This document shows, one piece after another, positions 1-11,600 of a stretch of DNA of 64,000 nucleotides. The notes below the pieces were generated by a model. The model made no database searches. It had not been told where the DNA came from and saw nothing but the letters and a program-made list of their open reading frames with translations. This DNA is from Takakia lepidozioides (taxonomy: Eukaryota; Streptophyta; Takakiopsida; Takakiales; Takakiaceae). The stretch covers positions 76,739,053-76,803,052 of the forward strand of contig CM060732.1 of the NCBI GenBank assembly GCA_030704615.1. Direction: 5' to 3'. How positions within the stretch are numbered: position 1 is the stretch's first letter; every line of letters begins with the position of its first letter. A program made the translations under genes and the position numbers.

Positions 1-1610
1 CACCCTTTGTCTGCCTTACATGGGCGGCCTTTCCTTCTGCCTCTTTGGTGCCCCAGAGCTGCTGCCAGTTGGAGAAGAAACTTTGTTTGCCCCTCATCTC
101 TCTCAGCTCTGGAATCTCTGGGTCAAAACCTGGAAGACTCAATGCAGGGCTGAAGGGACTTGATCCATACTTACAACCTTGCAAGCCTACAGCAAATGCT
201 CCCTCAACCGTGCTTACTGCCATATGTGTTTGAATCGCCCCTACTACAGCTATTGGGAGGACACCAGTGTTGGTGATCACGAGCGCACAGGATAGAGTTG
301 CTCGAGACAACGTGACTACGTATTGCAAATTCAAAGAATGCTCCCTCCCCTGACCATCTATCGACCCAAGAAGCTGACTGCGTGATAATGTGACCTGCCA
401 AAACACGTGGTTAGTTCTTCCCCTCTGCCATGTAATCCAATCTAATCTATCAAGATGCATTGCTTGCTGGGTGCTAAAAGCCTGACAGAACCGGGCATAG
501 TGTCTCCTGCATCAAGCGCTAAACCCTCAACCATGAGCACTGAAGCTTAGTCCTCTCTTTGCCTACTTGCAAATCTCTCTAGCTTGATGCCTGCAAAGGC
601 CCCTGATTAATGCATTCCTTTTTACGTGCAATTTCGGAAACGGGAAGCCTTTGGTTCTCTGAAAGTACAAAGAGTTTAATACGGAGATTCCTCAAGGTCT
701 ATGTTTGCACTCCAAAGGCATACGTGCAACGCAAAGTACATTTCTATTGCAAGCTCTTTCTTTCGTCCAATCTTTCCTCAATATGTCCACGAAGTAAGTA
801 CAAATCTTCTCATTAGCACACCTGCAAATACTGAGAAGGCCGGCCTGAAATATCCTCCACATTCCAACACTCTGCAGTTGATGAGAAAATAGAATCCGTA
901 AGCTTTTCGCATTGACAGAAGAAGAGACCAATCCCCCCGCGAATGAGCGGCGTTCCATCAACATCTGAAGCAGAGACCTGCGTATGCAACATTTCTTCAG
1001 GAGCACCATGCCACATGATTGGTTTGTATGAGGAAATAATCGCGCTTTGGAGCACCATTCGTGTGCTTGACCTGTTCTCCACCTTCAATTCGACGATTGT
1101 CATGCCCGCCACATCCGAAAATCTCACCCCATCGCATCCAAATCTCTCCTCCAAACTTTTTGCGGAGAGTTGTGAGGACTCCCCGGTAGACGGAACTGCG
1201 CAACCTGCAACTCTATTGCGAGGATGTGAATTTTCTGTCCAGATTGGATCACCCACAATCCACATGCGACGTCTATCACACCCGATGATACCTTTACTAT
1301 TACGCTTTCGGGCACTGGTTGTTGATAGTGAGAGCGAGGACCCAACTGCTGAAGTGCGAGATTCTAAAGTCTCCCTGAAGAAGACTCTCAAAACCTGTCT
1401 TCTGTCCCTCGGAGGCCCAACAAAATCTCTAGATTTTTGAGGGACAAATCCCCATCGTTCGACCTTACTCAAAACCCCCCCGTGTGTCTGTGAGAACTTA
1501 GAGATAACTGGACATGGAGACGAAGACAATGGCAGGTACAGGCAACCTCCAGCACTGCTCGGTTTCAGCGCAGGGCCAGCACAGTGCATCTGTGAAAAAT
1601 GATGCACCAT
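1..1610 (-). CDS. PnsB2/NDF5-like plastid NDH subunit (aldose-epimerase fold), 3' end off the window
   Basis: Two exons are visible: 822-1610 (263 codons from ATG at 1610, phase 0) and 1-394, which runs off the left edge. The intron is 395-821 (donor GTGTGC after ..YLQ, acceptor TTTTGGCAG). The first ~70 residues are Ser/Arg-rich and basic, like a plastid transit peptide. Exon 1 then carries IISSYKPIMWHGAPEEMLHT and an IRGG segment; exon 2 carries LQYVVTLS and a long tail with FFSNWQQLWG. This order matches the catalytically inactive galactose-mutarotase-like subunits PnsB2 (NDF2) and NDF5, which help build subcomplex B of the chloroplast NDH complex in photosystem I cyclic electron flow. The match is from memory of the family. 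A generic glucose-6-phosphate 1-epimerase relative is the main alternative. The sequence cannot tell PnsB2 from NDF5. Confidence 0.6.
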
Positions 1611-2414
1611 GCCCGACACTGAAAGCTTGATGACAATGCTGGCTGTAAAGACACAGAAAGTGGGGATTGGAGGCGCCAGATGAAGTCACCTACAGGAACT
1701 GTGACCACCTCACGTGTGTGAAGTTAAGTTTCTTCTTCATAAGAAGGATCTGCATATGTATGGAGACGGTTCCTGTCCAGTGAACGGTCAAGAGGAATTA
1801 CGAAGGTCCCTTTCAGGAGAGCATGTGGGGGGAGAGATTGTTCTGGATCAGGGGAATGGATTCAAATGCCCTTGACCTGTTGAAGTGACTGCAATAAGTG
1901 CTAGAGTCTGAAATTATAGCAGGCCATGCACTGTGCAGGGCAATTTCAATCTTCAATACAGCAGTTGGCATTTGTATATGCTACCCCTGATCACCTACGG
2001 ATATGTACTTAAGGAGCAATCCTCCTGATTTTCCGGCCAAGACACAATGCAAGCCATGGCCATTTTTGTCACCAACTGCCCTAGCATGTGTTTAGCTAAT
2101 GTTCATCAATGCTAGACTGGAGAAGTCCCACCTGCTCAGCAGGAGCAAAAACTGTTTTTGTTCTTATGTCTCCTTCCAGCAGTACTTCTCTCATATATGG
2201 GAAAAATCGGACATCCAAGACGCATTTTCCTTAGACCGTGAAGGGATGGACACATCTGCCAGGAAAGCTCCAATTTATTCCTTCCAACAGCTTTAAACAT
2301 AAATTCAATGACCATCACTGGATGTTTCTGATGATAAAACATATCCAGGTCCACGAATTAAACGTATAATTTTAACAAGTTGCAGAGAAAGAGAACCCAG
2401 GGTAGTCTATCCAG
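1611..2414. other. Intergenic interval between XPT 3' end and PnsB2-like 5' end
   Basis: About 800 bp between two minus-strand genes. It should hold the XPT 3' UTR and the promoter/5' UTR of the PnsB2-like gene. Short ORFs here resemble nothing known, and I see no repeat or RNA gene. Confidence 0.5.
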
Positions 2415-4447
2415 TTAAGCTGCCTTAGCTTTCGGTTTCTGGTTGGTGTGAGAATACAAAAAGGTTCCAAAAATGGCTATGGCAGATCCGACTGCATTGA
2501 GGGGCTGGATGGGATTCCGAAAGGCTATCACAGATGCTATGATAACTACAACTCTCTTCATGGTGTTCCCTACAGAGAAAGTCAGAGGGCTGATTCCATC
2601 CAGAGCCTGATAAGAGGACTGGTTGTAGAGATGGTAGAATATGCCAGACACGATCACCCATAAATGGAAAGTAGATGCTTGCCCCACTGTCACGATCGCC
2701 TGCTTATAGCCTGTGACCCACTGTGAGCCTTCAAGAACTATGGCAACAGGGAAGAGGTAGATGAAAGACAACCATGTAATCCACCCATACAGATTGATGC
2801 CGTCAAACTCCTTGAAATTTGTCAGGCTCTTTTTAGAGTAAATGTTGCGAAGCACAAAGCCGACATTGCTAATCATGGCAGTTGAGAGGCCCCCAACATT
2901 GAAAGAAACTTCAGTAAGTGCGGCCAGAGAGACACCCCCAACAATGGGTAATAGAGAGAGCCAGACGCCAATTGGATATGTCTGTCCCAGAAAGGATGAA
3001 AATATCACTGAGAAAACAGGCTCTGCTGATTTGACAATGTGAGTGAAGGAGACTGCCACTTTGGAGAACGACACACATGCGGCAATGTGACCCACCTGGG
3101 ATATGTCACCACAAGCACAGGTGTCAAGAATACTCTGGACACAGCACTACAAAATTAATCTCATTCGTAATTGTGCAAGAAAAGAGAGTACCCCAAACTA
3201 CCAAAAACTTCAAAAGAAAAACTAAAATCAGTGCTGAAGCACCACCCACCGTGTGGAAAAATGCAGGCAGGAGCAGTGCTCTCAGAAACTCCTTGTTGAC
3301 AGGTGGGCATGGCTGTAGCTTCAATCCCCACAGGCCCAGCATCCATATCCCACCTGCCAACAGCTGGAACGAGGCCAACAGCCAAGGAAAGTTGAACACA
3401 TTCAGTGTTTTCTTGTTGTAAATGTTGAATATGATGTTGTAGAGATACCACAGCCCGAAGTATGTTCCCAGTTGCAGTGTTGACAATTGTCTGCTGCCCT
3501 CGTCTTTGTCTCCCTCTAAGGCACCCGCGCTGGTTGCCTCTAGACTGGCTCCTTGGCCTTCCACCTCACTGGCATCACTGGCACCAGCTGAACAAACCCA
3601 TTTCTGGCCACCAGATGTCTTTCCTGCTTTCCTCGTAGGTTAAGTGGTTGTTACTACTATGCTACCAAAAATATGCTCTGTGCCATGGGCCTTCGGGACT
3701 CCTGTACACACACTACATTTCTTCTTCTCCTCTTCTCTTCAGTATTCTGGGAGTAGCTCTAGATAAACGATTCCAACAGACAAAAGTTGAATAAAAATAC
3801 TTTGTACAAAAGATGGGCGAGAAACAAATTGTGGAAGGTAGTTCACAAAGTCAAACCATTCATGGTTATAACGCTGGGAATGCTCAAGCCTTTACTAAAA
3901 TAGGGCACCACCAGCTGAGAATTCTGGAAACTGGGTGAGGGATAACTGCCTCTCTCTCAGAATGTCACCCCCTTTTTCTTTCCCACTTTATCCCCTATCT
4001 ACTGATTATTTGGGGGGTCCATATGTGCAGCAGAGAGACCACAACAGATTGCATGCAGGACTCCAACGCCCCTTCATTCCTCTCTCGCATACCCAGGCAT
4101 ATCCAATAGAATGAGGTTTCTGGAAGGAGGTAGAACTCCTTACCTGAAGACCTTGTGATCAGAGAAGGCCAGTGGGCATTCGTGACCAGGCTTTCAAACC
4201 TATATTTCGTCATCGATAGCTGGACCGCATCCCTCTTACATGAACCAATTTTGGACAATCTCGTTCCCAAAAACCCACTTGGAAGGTGATTTCTGGGTGC
4301 AATTTCCAAGCGTGAAAAAGCCAGAGAGTGGGCCATACCGGCCCCATTACACGAAGACAACATTGAAGAGGTGATGGACACATGAGGATGCTGCAAGGCA
4401 GTCCCACAGAGTTGCTGAGTTGACAGCATATGAACACATGACGCCAT
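2415..4447 (-). CDS. XPT: Plastid xylulose-5-phosphate/phosphate translocator (XPT), complete, 3 exons
   Basis: Inner-envelope antiporter that exchanges phosphate for xylulose-5-phosphate and triose phosphates, linking cytosolic and plastid pentose-phosphate pathways. Exons on the minus strand: 4144-4447 (plastid transit peptide starting MASCVHMLS), 3250-3623 and 2415-3095. Introns are 3624-4143 (phase 1, donor GTAAGG) and 3096-3249 (phase 0). Spliced length is about 452 aa against ~417 in angiosperms. Key matches are FPWLLASFQL, LWGLKLQPCP, CVSFSKVAVSFTHIVKSAEP, FYHLYNQSSYQALD and ISPLTFSVGNTMKRVVVI, covering the two triose-phosphate-transporter halves with about 8-10 membrane segments. The pattern at LKLQPCP and FVLRNIYSKKSL is XPT rather than GPT, PPT or TPT. 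The second intron splits the HT|VGH site. The Arabidopsis XPT gene is intronless, so two introns are notable. Confidence 0.93.
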
Positions 4448-5611
4448 CCCTCTCACCACTCCCCCCCCTTATTCCTTGTCCGGCATTCCCTCAGCCCAAT
4501 CTCTCTCTCTCTCTCTCTCACACTTTCTGTGCACCCACTGTGATTTTTAAAACACCCCAAAAGCTCGAGAGAGAAGGAAAGGATGAGACAGACAGAGGTC
4601 TGCAAGGGGAGCCAATGCAGATCACTGGGAAGGCCAAGTGTCCCCTGTCCCAACTCTTCCTGTCCCTCTCTCTATGTGTATTTGGGATTAATAGTAAAAA
4701 CGATTTAAAATAATTACTGAAATATTTATTCCTGCTAAGCGAGGCTTCATGCCACGTGGAAATCAGTGGGTGGCCCAAAGCTACAGCGTAGGGGCTACCC
4801 TATCTATATGGGCACCACACAAAATCTTTGAAAACGAATATACTGGGCTTGAAGAGAATGTACTAAGATGGTCCCATGAATGATTCAGGTGTACATGAAA
4901 TTAACCTTCATGCAGGTAGTCCCATGAATTATTGAGATATCTACAATCATAATAATAAGGTATTTTCTTATTGCTTGTTTTTGGCAGAGGAAACCACAGG
5001 GGACGTGAATATATTTAAAATAGTAGCATTAATGGATGAACGTGCCTAGGTGCTATGTGGTGGAGTTGTCATCCAGGTAGAGCTCATCCAAATCCCGACG
5101 CTTCCATTACGTGTCCTGCCCGGGCGAGCAGAGCACATGTTTTACGATGCTGCCCGTAAACCCGTCTCTGGTCTCTGCCACTCTTGGCCTGGAGCTCCTG
5201 CGAGAAATCGGTTCGGAGGAAATCAGGGTTGGTCTGGGGGATTGTTCAACATGTGAGGTCGAAGGGATTTTTTGTGGATTGGGGGAGTGAGATGGAGGTG
5301 GAGATAAACTGGAATTTTTAAGAGCTGTTGGAGTTTCTTGAGACTGGATTGGACGCTAGTTTTAGTGAGGTAGGTGGAATTTTTTTCTAAAGGGAGTACA
5401 CCATAGTGCTGGAATTTCGAGGATCGGTTATGAATTGAGCATTCCGCCGGATGTGGAAGAAGTGTTGGAGTTCTTTGACATCTGGGAGCTGGACGTGCAG
5501 AATGTGAAAGATTGAGACACAGTGTGTGCGCTAGGATTGTGGAAGCGTTTTAAGTATGAGGGAATGAGGTTTTGACGGTCTGTGGAGGCCTTCCAGGAGG
5601 AAGCAGACACC
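4448..5611. promoter_or_regulatory. Divergent promoter interval between XPT and NOT3
   Basis: XPT (minus, ATG at 4447) and NOT3 (plus, ATG at 5612) start head to head with 1.16 kb between start codons, so both promoters and 5' UTRs must lie here. A (CT)10 run sits at 4501-4520, about 55 bp upstream of the XPT ATG, where plant genes often carry GA/CT-rich 5' UTRs. No protein-coding ORF is convincing. Confidence 0.5.
4501..4520. repeat. CT/GA microsatellite in XPT 5' region
   Basis: An uninterrupted CT dinucleotide run, read as GA on the XPT strand, immediately upstream of the XPT start codon. It could be a Y-patch or GAGA-type leader element, or just a microsatellite. Confidence 0.7.
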
Positions 5612-8600
5612 ATGGGGGCAACACGCAAGCTCCAAGGAGAAATTGACAGAGTCTTGAAGAAAGTGCAAGAAGGTGTTGATGTTTTTGACAGCATCTGGAA
5701 TAAGGTCTCATTCCCCCGCTCTCCGCCCCCCTCCTTTACCTCCATCTCAAGGCATTAGAGACAGTCGTACTCTCTGTTGCGTATGGCGCGCAACTTTGCA
5801 ATTTTGCAACGTTGCCAAGGGTGTACTCCTGAGGCAGCTAGAGACATGTTTCTTGGTATACTAGGCCTGTGACTAGTTTCGGCAGCTAATCTTACTTTTA
5901 TAATACTAAGAGACTGATTATGAGTGACCCCTGTTCCACTGTATCTGTAAGCTCCTCCTGTGGCTATTTCTTTGAGTACATTCTGTCTCTATCTCAGCCT
6001 TGCCCTGTGACGGTCCTTCTGCAATTCTTTGTTTCGCCAGCCTCTTGATTTTGAGTGTAGATTCGCATTGGCCTGTCTTTGGGAGGTTTGAAAACACTAA
6101 GAGGTTTGTTGCTTCTCACATCATGTGGAGAGCGTCTGCATGCGGCCAACGTTTTGGTCTTTGGCAAACATTTGCAGAAAAGCTTGGTAAGTCGGTCAAT
6201 TTTGTTTGATATCATCCATACAGACTTAACATCTGGAACCTCCCCAGCAGTGCATAGTTCTATGGGCACTGCAGCATTCTCAGAAAGAGAATGTACTCAT
6301 AAGACTTTGTTTGCCGTAGCCTTGTGGCCGTAGACCTCATGCCCCTTTGGACAGAAACATAGGGAATAGGCAATACCCTTGTGAGGGGCTCACACCAGTT
6401 GTGTGACTTCCCTTCATAAATTCTCTGAAAGAGAGACAGACATAGAGACAGTAGGCAGGCAGATGGATTGACAGAAGCTCACCAACCAAAATTTAACTCT
6501 CTCGACAACCGTTTAGCTGACTGTCATGGCCTTCACTTCAAGGAGGCCTTCAAAATCAGCGGCCAATGTAATGTGGAAAGACAGTTAGGTGGAATTAAGT
6601 TTTCTTTGATGTTGTGCTTTAGGATCAAATTTGCATGGAAATTTGAACATGAAAGGAAGGGCTGACCCTGAAAGAGGCACGCAATGTGCTTGGGGAGCAT
6701 AGGTCTATGACACAGAGAATGCAAATCAAAAGGAAAAGTTTGAGGCAGATCTCAAGAAAGAGATCAAGAAGCTGCAACGTTATCGGGACCAAATCAAGAC
6801 TTGGATTCAGTCAAGTGAAATAAAGGACAAGAAGGTGTCTCTCCCTCCCTCTCTCTCTCACACACACACCTTGGTCACATGATCCTCACACCATCAGCTG
6901 CTGTTTTATCTCCTCTCTTGTGAGTTTTGTCCTGGTTGATTGAAACTGTGCACTGTAGCCTATAGCCGTAAGGCTCTGGTAAGGTACAGCTGGACGATCA
7001 CTTCTCTCTCTGTGTTTTTCATGATCTGGCAAGAAAACTGTATGCGGAGGGAGCTAGAAGACAATTGAAAATAGGGGAATGCATCAGATGTTGACAGATG
7101 AAGTGCCTTTGCCACGCTACATAGGTTGCTGTGTCTTCTGAGCAGGCTCTACTTGATGCACGGAAGCTTATAGAACGGGAAATGGAACGTTTTAAAGTGT
7201 GTGAGAAAGAGACTAAAACGAAGGCCTTTTCAAAAGAAGGCCTGGGCCAGCAACCAAAAACTGTATGTCCTTCTTCCTTGCAATTTCTGATAACTTCAAA
7301 TGTTTGTTCACTGAAAGGTTGGCGGTTTGTGAGATTTGGTAGCAATTCACCCTTCCACCAGCAAGACACTAATGCTCAGTACTTCAGCGTTAACTCTGTT
7401 CTTTTTGTCCCATCAGTTTGAAAGTGTCCAGCTGTCACAACAGATGTGTTTAACCCAGTGAAGGAAGTGGTTAACGCCCAGCAATGCAATGACAGGCTAC
7501 TTCATCCTTTCTGCATATGGTATGTATCATGGTTCTTGCAGGATCCAAGGGAAAAAGCTAAAGGCGAGTCACGTGATTGGCTGAATAACATGGTAAATAC
7601 CTTTTTACCAACCTGTCAGATTGATCAATAGCTGATGGTAGTCTATTCTGAAAATTTTCTACCAGGATTTTTGCAGATTGCGGGGTCGACATCGCATTCT
7701 TTTTCTTTTGGTGGAGGGGATTGAGGTTCCTGTTGATAACATGTTCTTGGTGTTTGTTTGAACAGTCCAACTGTTGGTAGCTGTCAAGCAACTGATGTGG
7801 CAGTACTTGATATTGCAGGTCAGTGAGTTGGAATCACAAATTGACTCGTTTGAGGCAGAGATGGAAGGTCTTCAAGTTAAAAAGGGCAAGGCTCGGCCTC
7901 CACGTTTGGTTGGTTTCTCTGCTTGTCCTTGCTTGTTCTTCAGTCACTAAGTCGTTCCCATGTCCCTTACTGCAGCAAACAATTGCGTCTTTTTTGAGCG
8001 AAATTAGTTGCCTTGCTCCATGCACAAAACAAAATCTCATGAGTATTTCTCTTGTTAGTTCTATTGCGGACTGTAGGGCCACTGGCCTCCTCTGACAGTA
8101 AATTTCTGTCTTCTCTTATATACGTTCAGCTTTTGGTCTATTCAAAATTATCAAGCACAGACTTCTGTACTCTGAAGTGAGCAGCATTATTTGTCTGGTT
8201 GTTTCTATGATTTGAATACTAAATTACGTCTTGGCTGAGTCTTCCCAGTGTGAAACAGAAACTCTGTACACCTTGACCCTCTGTTCGAAAGTGATGAAGT
8301 CAGTGAGGAGTTATAACGGCTATTCACTGTTATACAGGATGTAGTTGATTTGTCTCGTTCTTTTCAATTGACTCTCTTACGTGATGAAGTTAGGCAGAAA
8401 ACTTCCCTGAACTTGTTTCCAGTCTGTGACATGGGGGAGGACATCTTGGATGACCTCAAGGGTCTACCCACTCTCGGCACTAGACTGAAATTTAAACTCA
8501 GGGCAGGAAGCCTACCTTTGAACAGCAAACAGAAGCAGAGAGGAAAGGGAGAGTGCAATTGCCCGTTGTGTGGGCAATCTGCCTGTACCCCTGTTTACCA

Positions 8601-11600
8601 ACTTTGAAAGTCTCGAGGCTGAGCCAAAAGCCCAGGCCCTCCTGAGGCCTAGTTTTTGGGCAAATCACACACAGCAGATTGATGCTTGTGTGAAGGGATT
8701 GCTAGAGGATATCTGGATAACCCAGATTAATTCTTGATATGGAGGTAAGTCTTACTACCAACGTCAGCCCCTGACAGAGGTAGGTTCTGTCCCTTTTGTT
8801 CCCGCTCAAACTGGGCGCGGGGTCAATGGCCACAAGGCTACGGCAAACAACGTCTTATGAGTACAATCTCTTAAGTGATTCTTTCTGGTTTCCTTCCTCT
8901 TTTATTGTTTCCCAAGTGTTTTTCCTTGAGGTTCTGTCCCGGTGCCTAAAGTTTTCCTTACCTTTGATATGGCTACCTCTTTTTGTCTTTGGTTGGCTCT
9001 CAAATATATTAGTTAAGAGATTACTAGGCTCTCACATTGATATATGTTTTGCTTTTTTCTTCTCTCCACCTGTCTCCTTTTACCGCTTTTTTTTCAGCGT
9101 GACTGCACTGCAAGCCTAGCCACGTTTCCCGATTTTGTTCTAGGGTAGGCGACCACATATTAGGGTTGAACACATTATATTCTTCTAGGAAGTTTGATGT
9201 CAATGTGAGGCACTCTTTGCAAACTGATCAGCACTGATGGTTGACTGTGTGCAAGCACTATAGGAATCTTGAACAAGTTCCATCTCCTGGTAGGGTAAAA
9301 CGCCAAAATTGACCTCTGTATCCAGTGGGGAGTGTGCCTTTGAGGGTGTGTCATATCCAACTTTTGAAGCAACTTGTCCTTAGGGATCTCTCTCTACATG
9401 GCATCATTTTGTGGGTCTTATTTCCATGTGGTCTGAATGGAGGAAACAGACACATTTGGAGGAGTCAATTGCAAGGCACAAGCTGCACATAATAAAGCTG
9501 GAGCTTATTCTACGCCTCTTGGATAATGACGAATTAAGCCCTGATCAGGTCAATGATGTGAAAGACTTTGTTGAGGACTATGTGGAGCGCAATCAGGTAT
9601 CATACCTTTTTGGCGGACTGTACGTGTACCAAAGCTATAGTTTTGTTTTTTTTTTCATCCTTCACCCTGTTTGTTTCTTAGGATCTCCACACTTTGAGCA
9701 TCACCCCAATATACCTAGTTGTGAATCTCAATCAAGAGGACTGCCGTTGATGCCACAAGCAAACAGAGGCTAGCTTGGCAGTGTTTTTTAGCAAACTGAC
9801 TTAACTGTTAGTTGTGTGGCTGTTGGCTGCCCGTCAGGATGACTTTGAGGACTTTGCAGATGTCGATGAGCTCTACCAATCACTGCCCCTTGATAAGATG
9901 GAAGCTCTGGAAAATTTGGATGCCATCCCAAATGTGTCTCCAGGTATTGTTCTTAAGGTAATATCCAGGACTTTTCTGCTTTCTCTCTGTGGATTATGTA
10001 CGTTTATGGCAATGAAAGATGAAGCAACAATACTTTAATAGACTGTTGAATGTCTAATTTTTGCTTGACTGATTGGTTTTTGGATATCATGCGAAGGCAA
10101 TTTCGGGTATAGATGTATTTGTTTCAGTAATATGCAAGAGAGAGGGAGAAGAACTTGAAAGGAGCCTGGGATAGGAGTGCAGGTTTCTGTTGCAGTAGCT
10201 ACTAACATGAGTGCTCCTCCAACTGGTTCAAGTTTGAACCCTTCCATGTTGTGTCACTTATGCAACATGCTGCAAGCCTAGCTCCTCCTGGGTTGGAACT
10301 TCTTAAATTGTGTCTCCACGATATTTGTATAGAGCATGCCCATACAGAGTCTGATATCTAAGCATCTCAAAACAGGTAGCAGGAGGCACAGGGATGTCAC
10401 CATTAGTGTCTCCGTCATCATCACAAGCACAAGCTCTTGAGGAGGGTGCGATCTCAGAGGCTTCCACGGAGTCCCCTGGGGCTCATGCACCTACGGTCCC
10501 TATATTGGGAAGTCCTCCCACAAGTGGAGAATTTTCTGAACTGCAAGTGGCCGGGTCAGCAGCTGGCCCTTTAGCAGATGCAGTGGCTTCAGTGGCTGGA
10601 AATACAACTCTGTCGTCCGGTTTGGGTGCTGCTTCCACAGGAGGAAGCCTTCCAGGTTCTTTGTCACCAAGGCTATTCTCTTCAAAACCATCCATTACAC
10701 CAACAGGTCCACAAGCCGACACAGTCAGTTTCTCAGGCAGGACAAAGGAGGAGGAGGTCGGAGGGCTTGTTGGTCAGAGAGTAGGTTCTGGAATTGGAGA
10801 AGGGGTTCCCGGTAGAGGAGCTGTTGGATCGGCCCAGTCACCACCCCTCGTTACGGGAGCCCTGGCCAATGTACTTGGTGGCAGTACTTCTGGGGCAATG
10901 TCTTCGGTGCTGGATTTGAATAAGAGGGGTGGGAATCTCACACAGCTGACAAGTTCTCTGGTCAACCCTAGCCGGGGTTTCATGCAGACAGGTGGGAAGA
11001 TGGGAGAAAGCAGTGGCACCATTGTGGATGCTGTGGGGACCACAGAAGGGGGTCATATGTTTACGCCGTCCGGTGGGCAATGGAGATCACACTCTTCAAG
11101 CGCTTTCCAAGTACAGGCTGAGACCGTAAGAAGCATGGCCTCTGTCAGATGTGTGTCCTTCTGTCTGACTTCTTTGTCACAGACAAAATGGCCATGAGAA
11201 GTTGCTTATACATACATAGTTGTGTCAAGCAGATCAATGTGACAGCTCTGTCAGTCCGTTAGTGACAAAACCTCATGAAGGGAGGAACTCCAGTGGACTG
11301 GTATGTTCCCTTAAATCTTCATGTATACTAACATTTGGCATGAGGGAATGGGAATGGGCCAGGGCCAATACAATGCTCGCAGTGAGATCTCACCTGATCA
11401 GAGACAGAAGTATCTGCAACGATTTCAGCAAGTACACCAGCAAGGTCACAATGAAGGTGCCTTGCTTGGCGGAGCAGGGTCACCCCAGATCCCTCTCGCT
11501 GGCCCCTCTACAAAGCAGCCACCAGTTCTCCCATCTCAACCCCAATCAGCACTTCTGCAGCAGGTAACAGATGACTTTCATTTCCATGTTGGTAGGAATT

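Noticed and set aside
813-1619. FtsH protease reading of the first minus-strand ORF because of FSDVAG
   Set aside because: The following residues (IISSYKPIMWHGAPEEMLHT, IRGG) and the next exon fit a mutarotase-fold NDH subunit, not an AAA+ domain.
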